Below are positions 59,531 through 64,000 of a stretch of DNA of 64,000 bases, in pieces. The DNA is from Blasia pusilla (Eukaryota > Marchantiophyta > Marchantiopsida > Blasiales): NCBI GenBank assembly GCA_050084515.1, contig CM114273.1, forward strand, positions 29,326,001 through 29,390,000, in the 5' to 3' direction. The notes beneath the pieces are model-generated. The model was given only the letters and a program-made list of their open reading frames with translations, was not told the DNA's origin and ran no database searches. The position numbers and the translations under genes are program-made. Numbering within the stretch: the stretch's first letter is position 1; the number at the start of each line of letters is the position of its first letter.

Positions 59531-62500
59531 TTTGGAAATGAATAGAGCAAAGGAAAAAACAAAAAAAAATGATAGAACAAGCGCTATAAAAAAATCAAGA
59601 ATGATCTTCAAGCAAGTATTACCGGATGGATGTAGGATAGAAGAGACATATAAATTGAAACCGGTAGATGTGAGGATTTGATGTCAAGAAAGCATGATTT
59701 CCAAATCACCATCAAAAGCAAGCTAGGATCAACATACCATACTAATATGATATATTCACATAGTCACAAGTTAAGCAAAGCACTAAAAGGGTGCACTTAA
59801 AGTGTTCACAACAAAGATACAAAGCATTAGATTCAACAGAGCTATCCACAAGTAGTTTATAAGATGACCTTCCATTATTAAGGCTTACGTGGTGATTAGT
59901 GGAAGTAGATAATATTTTATTGGTATTGAATGAGTAATAGAAATATCCACTAGAAGCAGGATTCACTCCCTCCTTGGAGATTAAACATTGTCTACTTGAA
60001 TGATGGTTGAATTGATTATGCATAAATTTATTGGGATTTGACTAATTGAGAAGTTTTGTATTACCATAGACCATAATAACCTCTTGCACTTTTTTCTTAT
60101 TAAAATTATTTACTGATTCATCTCTTTTTTTCTATAAATATTCCAAATCTAGAAAAAGAAGGGAAAATTTTCTTCTTTCAATTATACTAGAGATAAAATT
60201 TTGAAGTGTTAAGTTCATATAGAATCACTTATAATTTAAAATATCTTGAATCAAAATTTTGGAAGGAATAGCAAGGGTTCACTCCTGCCCTCTTTCCATC
60301 CCTCTTTAATTTATGCCCCCCTTCCCGCACTATTTTCTATCTCTAGCCCTCCAAAGAGGATAGAAACACAGATGAGGCACTACAATGAATTCTATATCTC
60401 TCTACATTCTTTCTTCCTCTAGAGAGACAGTGCAAGATTGAGAGGATACATCCCTTCCCTTTCTCGAGGAATGATGGTAATCGTAGGAAGGTTAGTATGT
60501 TCCTCCTCTCCAAGTATGTATTACAGAAGGGTTCCCTAACTTCAAAGAAACTAAGTTACAAATCATGAGTAAGTGATAGACTTGGACAACTTTGTCCATC
60601 TTTAAGAATAGATCCATCCTCTAACGGAGAATTAATGTTGAGAGAAAATATATCTCTCAAGATTGAAATTAACATTTTATGTGTGTTTAATTTTTCCAAA
60701 GAACCCATGATTCAATTAACAAGTCCTCGTAATCAAGTAATTCCCCCTCTAAAGAAATCCTAAGAACAACATCAAAATGTTTTGTCGGGTAAACTTTTGC
60801 AAGATTTAGTCTTCATTATATTTTTGAATAGAGAAACCTCTCCCATACATTGCTATACCAACACATTGGACTCTAGCAAAGTACGTTAACCAACGCAAGA
60901 AAGTTATAGAACTTTGTAAAGATAAATACAACTTACTATAGTCCATAAATCCCACAAGTTTTGATCTTTTCATTCACCATAGACATAAGCTTAAATGAAT
61001 CAAACTCCTTTTAAAGAGTCTATTCTATTCTTGGAAGGTTTGTTTATAGGTCAATGATGACCATTGACGTATCAATCAATAGACATTAAGCGTAACCATA
61101 TTCTAAAAGTTACCAAGAATATATGGCTAAAGCAAAATGAGTGACAAAAAAAAGTAAAATGGAGTGTGACCAATCTACTCCTCCCCCATCTCATCTCCCA
61201 ATCCCTATTGAAAATTTCTTCCCTATCTCTCCCTCCCTCTCATATTGAAAATCATTGTGAGGCCCTCTTTCATTGAAATAAAATCCCTTTCTCTCTTATC
61301 CTCCCCTATTGAAAATTCAACAATGTCTTTCTTCTCCCTCTCTCATCAAACATTTAACATTCGGATTTGTATTCCTTATGGAGTTGTTCCTTGTTGAAAT
61401 TTTCAACTTTCTCTCTTCCCCTCCCTTGTGAAAAATTGACCCATCCCTCTCTTCACCTCCATATTAAAAATTTGTGCTCATTTAGACTCCCTCCACCATC
61501 ACCCCCTCAACATTTGATCCCATGGAAAGGGATCACGGGCCAATCCCACGTTTGAAGTCCTAATCAAATCAAATCATACGGTTTAAAAGCAAGGACATGA
61601 AATGGCAACCAACTTCAATCTATGCTAGTTGCATCAAACCTCAAAATTAAAAGAGATTTCAAGACTCTCATTAAGAAAAAATTTCATGGGATCCGGTCCT
61701 CATGCTTATTCATCCTCATGTTCATATGAGAGGGGTTAGAATTGAGTTAGAGAGGAAGAGGGATTTCAACAAACTCAAGTGCATGATGTCAAAGTAAAAA
61801 ATCCCGTGCCATTTATTAATATGCATGGGGGGTTTATCCATTTTAATAGAGTCTCATGCGTGTTAGTCAAAGGAGCAATAAATAACTCACTCTATCAATC
61901 TACAACATATGGTTAAAATAATAGAGACTTAGAAAATCCAAGAATAAATAGATTAAATCGACCGATCATCACTCTTCCCAAGCCAACCCCACCTCAAGGG
62001 TTGGTAGGCTAGTCTCGTTGTTCAATAACTCCAATTTTTGTGGTCCTTAATGAACCCTTCTGCGCTCTCTTATAGAGGCCCCCTCTCCATAGCCGCTACT
62101 AAATAGTTGGTTTGTTCACTAACTTGAATGGACCACATGTTACATGGGTTGTTGCACACTTGGCTTACGTAGGCCCAGAAAGCATTGTGGAGAGCATGTG
62201 GAATTCCAAAAGTACATGAGTACACTGTAGGTACTTGCTTAAGTGTCCCCTTGGCCCACTTTCCTTGCCTCAGGACCCATCCCCCCCCAAAATCTATTTC
62301 TTTTGTGGCCTAGGACCTACGATTGTCCATTCAACTATGGTCAGTTTTTCGTTAGGAGAAATCAGTGCGGAAGCGCTGCCAAAATTTTTGTAGGAGAAGA
62401 GACATTGGGCTCCACGACAATTCTTGTCAGTTTTTATTGGGAGGTTGAATGAAGAAATTGATTTGACATCATCATAGATCAGGAAGTTGTGCACGCTATG

Positions 62501-63245
62501 GAAGAAACGGTGCACAATTTTGAGTTTGGAGCACAAAGTTGTGGTTGATTGTACAAGATGCCGTAGCCATCGTTCCATGTGAGTGAAATCCCCAATTTTC
62601 TTTGGTAACTCCTTGGATGAGGGGTAGAAAAATTAAAATTGTGCATCTTAGGGATAGGAAAAGGACACATGTTCTTGGGTGTAAAAGTGAGTGAAAACCA
62701 TTTTTTGGGGATGTGTCAACCCTCAATCCTAGGAGGGAATTATGGAAAAGCACTCAAAGTGCAAATTTGTTAATTAAGAGAGGCACAGTCAAGCTAAGGA
62801 AAAATAGTGTTGGGAGGCCGTTAGCGGGGGGTTATTTCAATAAACCGCATGAGTACTAGTGGAGGCCATAGTCCGCCCTGAGCCGCCGCAGCTGTCTCTC
62901 ACCATGCCGGCTTTCCCTAATTTCCGCTCCCGGACCCTGCCAACCGTTGGGTTAGGGTTCCGGTGCGTGAATCTCGACCCCTGGCCCTTCTCACATGTTG
63001 GTTTTCCGTATTGCTATCAAATATCACGAGACCGCAATGTGGAGTGAAAGGCAAGATCCATCCACATATCTTCCACTCTTGGTTGCAACATGTCTACTCT
63101 TCCTTGATGATAAACAACAATATCCTCTTCTACAAGTGCAACAAAATCTTATAACTAGTTCCAAACATCTACGAAAACGACATCCCAAATCAATTTTCCG
63201 GTGATGTGGAACAAATTGTCTTTAATGGTTCCAAATGCTACGTTA
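59531..63245. other. AT-rich and CT-rich intergenic DNA, no gene recognised
   Basis: 61190-61480 has degenerate CT-rich repeats with TATTGAAAATT spacers like those at 38520-38820. 62240-62760 has short frames on both strands without a domain. I support no gene in this stretch. Confidence 0.45.
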
Positions 63246-63480
63246 TCATGGGTTGATCATGGTAGATGAGACGTAGGTTGAGATAATATCAAGGCCTTAG
63301 AGGGATCTTGTACTTCCCCATTTTGAGAGGTCATTTGTGACCTATTCCTAGGAGGTGACCTACGAGCGTAGGTCTTCCTTCCCTTTATAAGGAGTGACAA
63401 CCTTGGAAAGGTTGACCTCTCATCTTTTCTATTAAGCCACTTGGGCCTATAGGGATTTAGGGATAGTTGGCCATTGAGTA
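63246..63480 (+). repeat. LTR family B, copy 3
   Basis: GTAGATGAGACGTAGGTTGA, TATCAAGGCCTTAGAGGGAT, TTTTGAGAGGTCATTTGTGA, GGAGTGACAACCTTGGAAAG and AGCCACTTGGGCC occur in the same order and spacing as at 10275-10480. Confidence 0.75.
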
Positions 63481-64000
63481 GTTGTTGATTTTATGAGAGG
63501 AGCATGTGTGTAGTTATTAGGGAGTAAGTACCTTGTGTACTCTATGTTGTTGATGACCTATTAGGAGGAGGTTATATGTGTATGCGGGTCACCCATGTAA
63601 CTACCCAGTGGGATATACCTTGGATGAAGCTCATCTAGAGCTAATCTTCCTTAGATCATGGTTGCACCAAAATGGACAAGTATGTTTCTAGGATGGACAC
63701 AAATGGACAAGTCTAGACATGTCCACGCACATGAATTGCAAGAGGTGGGACCCACAAATATAGTTCATGATGGAAGGTAGGGCAAGGGACAGTGGGACAA
63801 TAAGGAGGAAGGGAGTGGAGGTGGAGGGAGGAAGAAACAGGAGAGTATGGAACACGAAGGCAAGTGGGGGGAATGAGGAAGAAGGGGAAGTTAGGATCTC
63901 TTACTACTACAACAATGTGTATCATTGAGTGGATATTTGGATGAGGCATAGCTGATTGCAGATTTCATCAATGTCATGTTTTATATTAGGGTTGACCAGT
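63481..64000. other. Possible continuation of the family B repeat; no gene
   Basis: The 10.5-kb copy diverges here, so the true end of the repeat is not defined. 63780-63900 is purine-rich (GGAGG runs). Confidence 0.35.

Noticed and set aside
1-64000. tRNA, rRNA, CRISPR array, organellar or bacterial sequence
   Set aside because: I saw no tRNA B-box with a foldable cloverleaf, no rRNA segment and no regular spacer arrays. Introns and LTR retroelements argue for nuclear plant DNA. A tRNAscan or Infernal run would be needed to exclude a small RNA gene.

Overview
This window is nuclear DNA from a land plant, most likely a seed-free one (moss, liverwort, hornwort, lycophyte or fern). Four intron-rich protein genes with plant-type GT/AG introns sit in islands between long retrotransposon-derived stretches. 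One of them is a full-length LRRC9, a family whose distribution follows motile cilia, which points to a plant with swimming sperm. I cannot name the species from the sequence.

Layout. 0.4-2.1 kb (minus): 5' part of a DDT-domain chromatin protein. 3.5-5.0 kb: a tandem array with a 212-bp period. 6.7-10.5 kb and 11.5-17.2 kb: two broken copies of an unusual Ty3/gypsy-type retroelement. 17.6-20.6 kb: an internally deleted Ty3/gypsy chromovirus with LTRs, polypurine tract, integrase and chromodomain, inserted in an older LTR. 21-23.6 kb: repeats. 24.1-29.5 kb (plus): a 15-exon WD40 gene (WDR89/GTS1-like). 30.0-34.8 kb (minus): a 7-exon XPF/ERCC4/UVH1 repair nuclease gene, convergent with the WD40 gene. 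36.5-42.5 kb: LTR fragments and low-complexity DNA. 42.6-53.6 kb (minus): LRRC9. 56.6-59.0 kb (plus): a Ty1/copia pol remnant split by a solo LTR. 59-64 kb: AT-rich repeats.

The most interesting object is the retroelement present twice at 6.7-17.2 kb. Reading along its own strand, it encodes an aspartic protease, a DNMT3-like cytosine-5 DNA methyltransferase, reverse transcriptase, RNase H, integrase and a C-terminal PHD finger. A mobile element that carried both a DNA-methylation writer and a histone-reader finger could have influenced its own silencing or targeting. Both copies are inactivated here, and several of their stops look like CAG to TAG changes, as expected from deamination of methylated cytosine.

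Exon boundaries were found by hand from splice sites and phase. Every internal join in the WD40 and XPF genes, and in exons 1-18 of LRRC9, keeps frame, but no transcript evidence was available.
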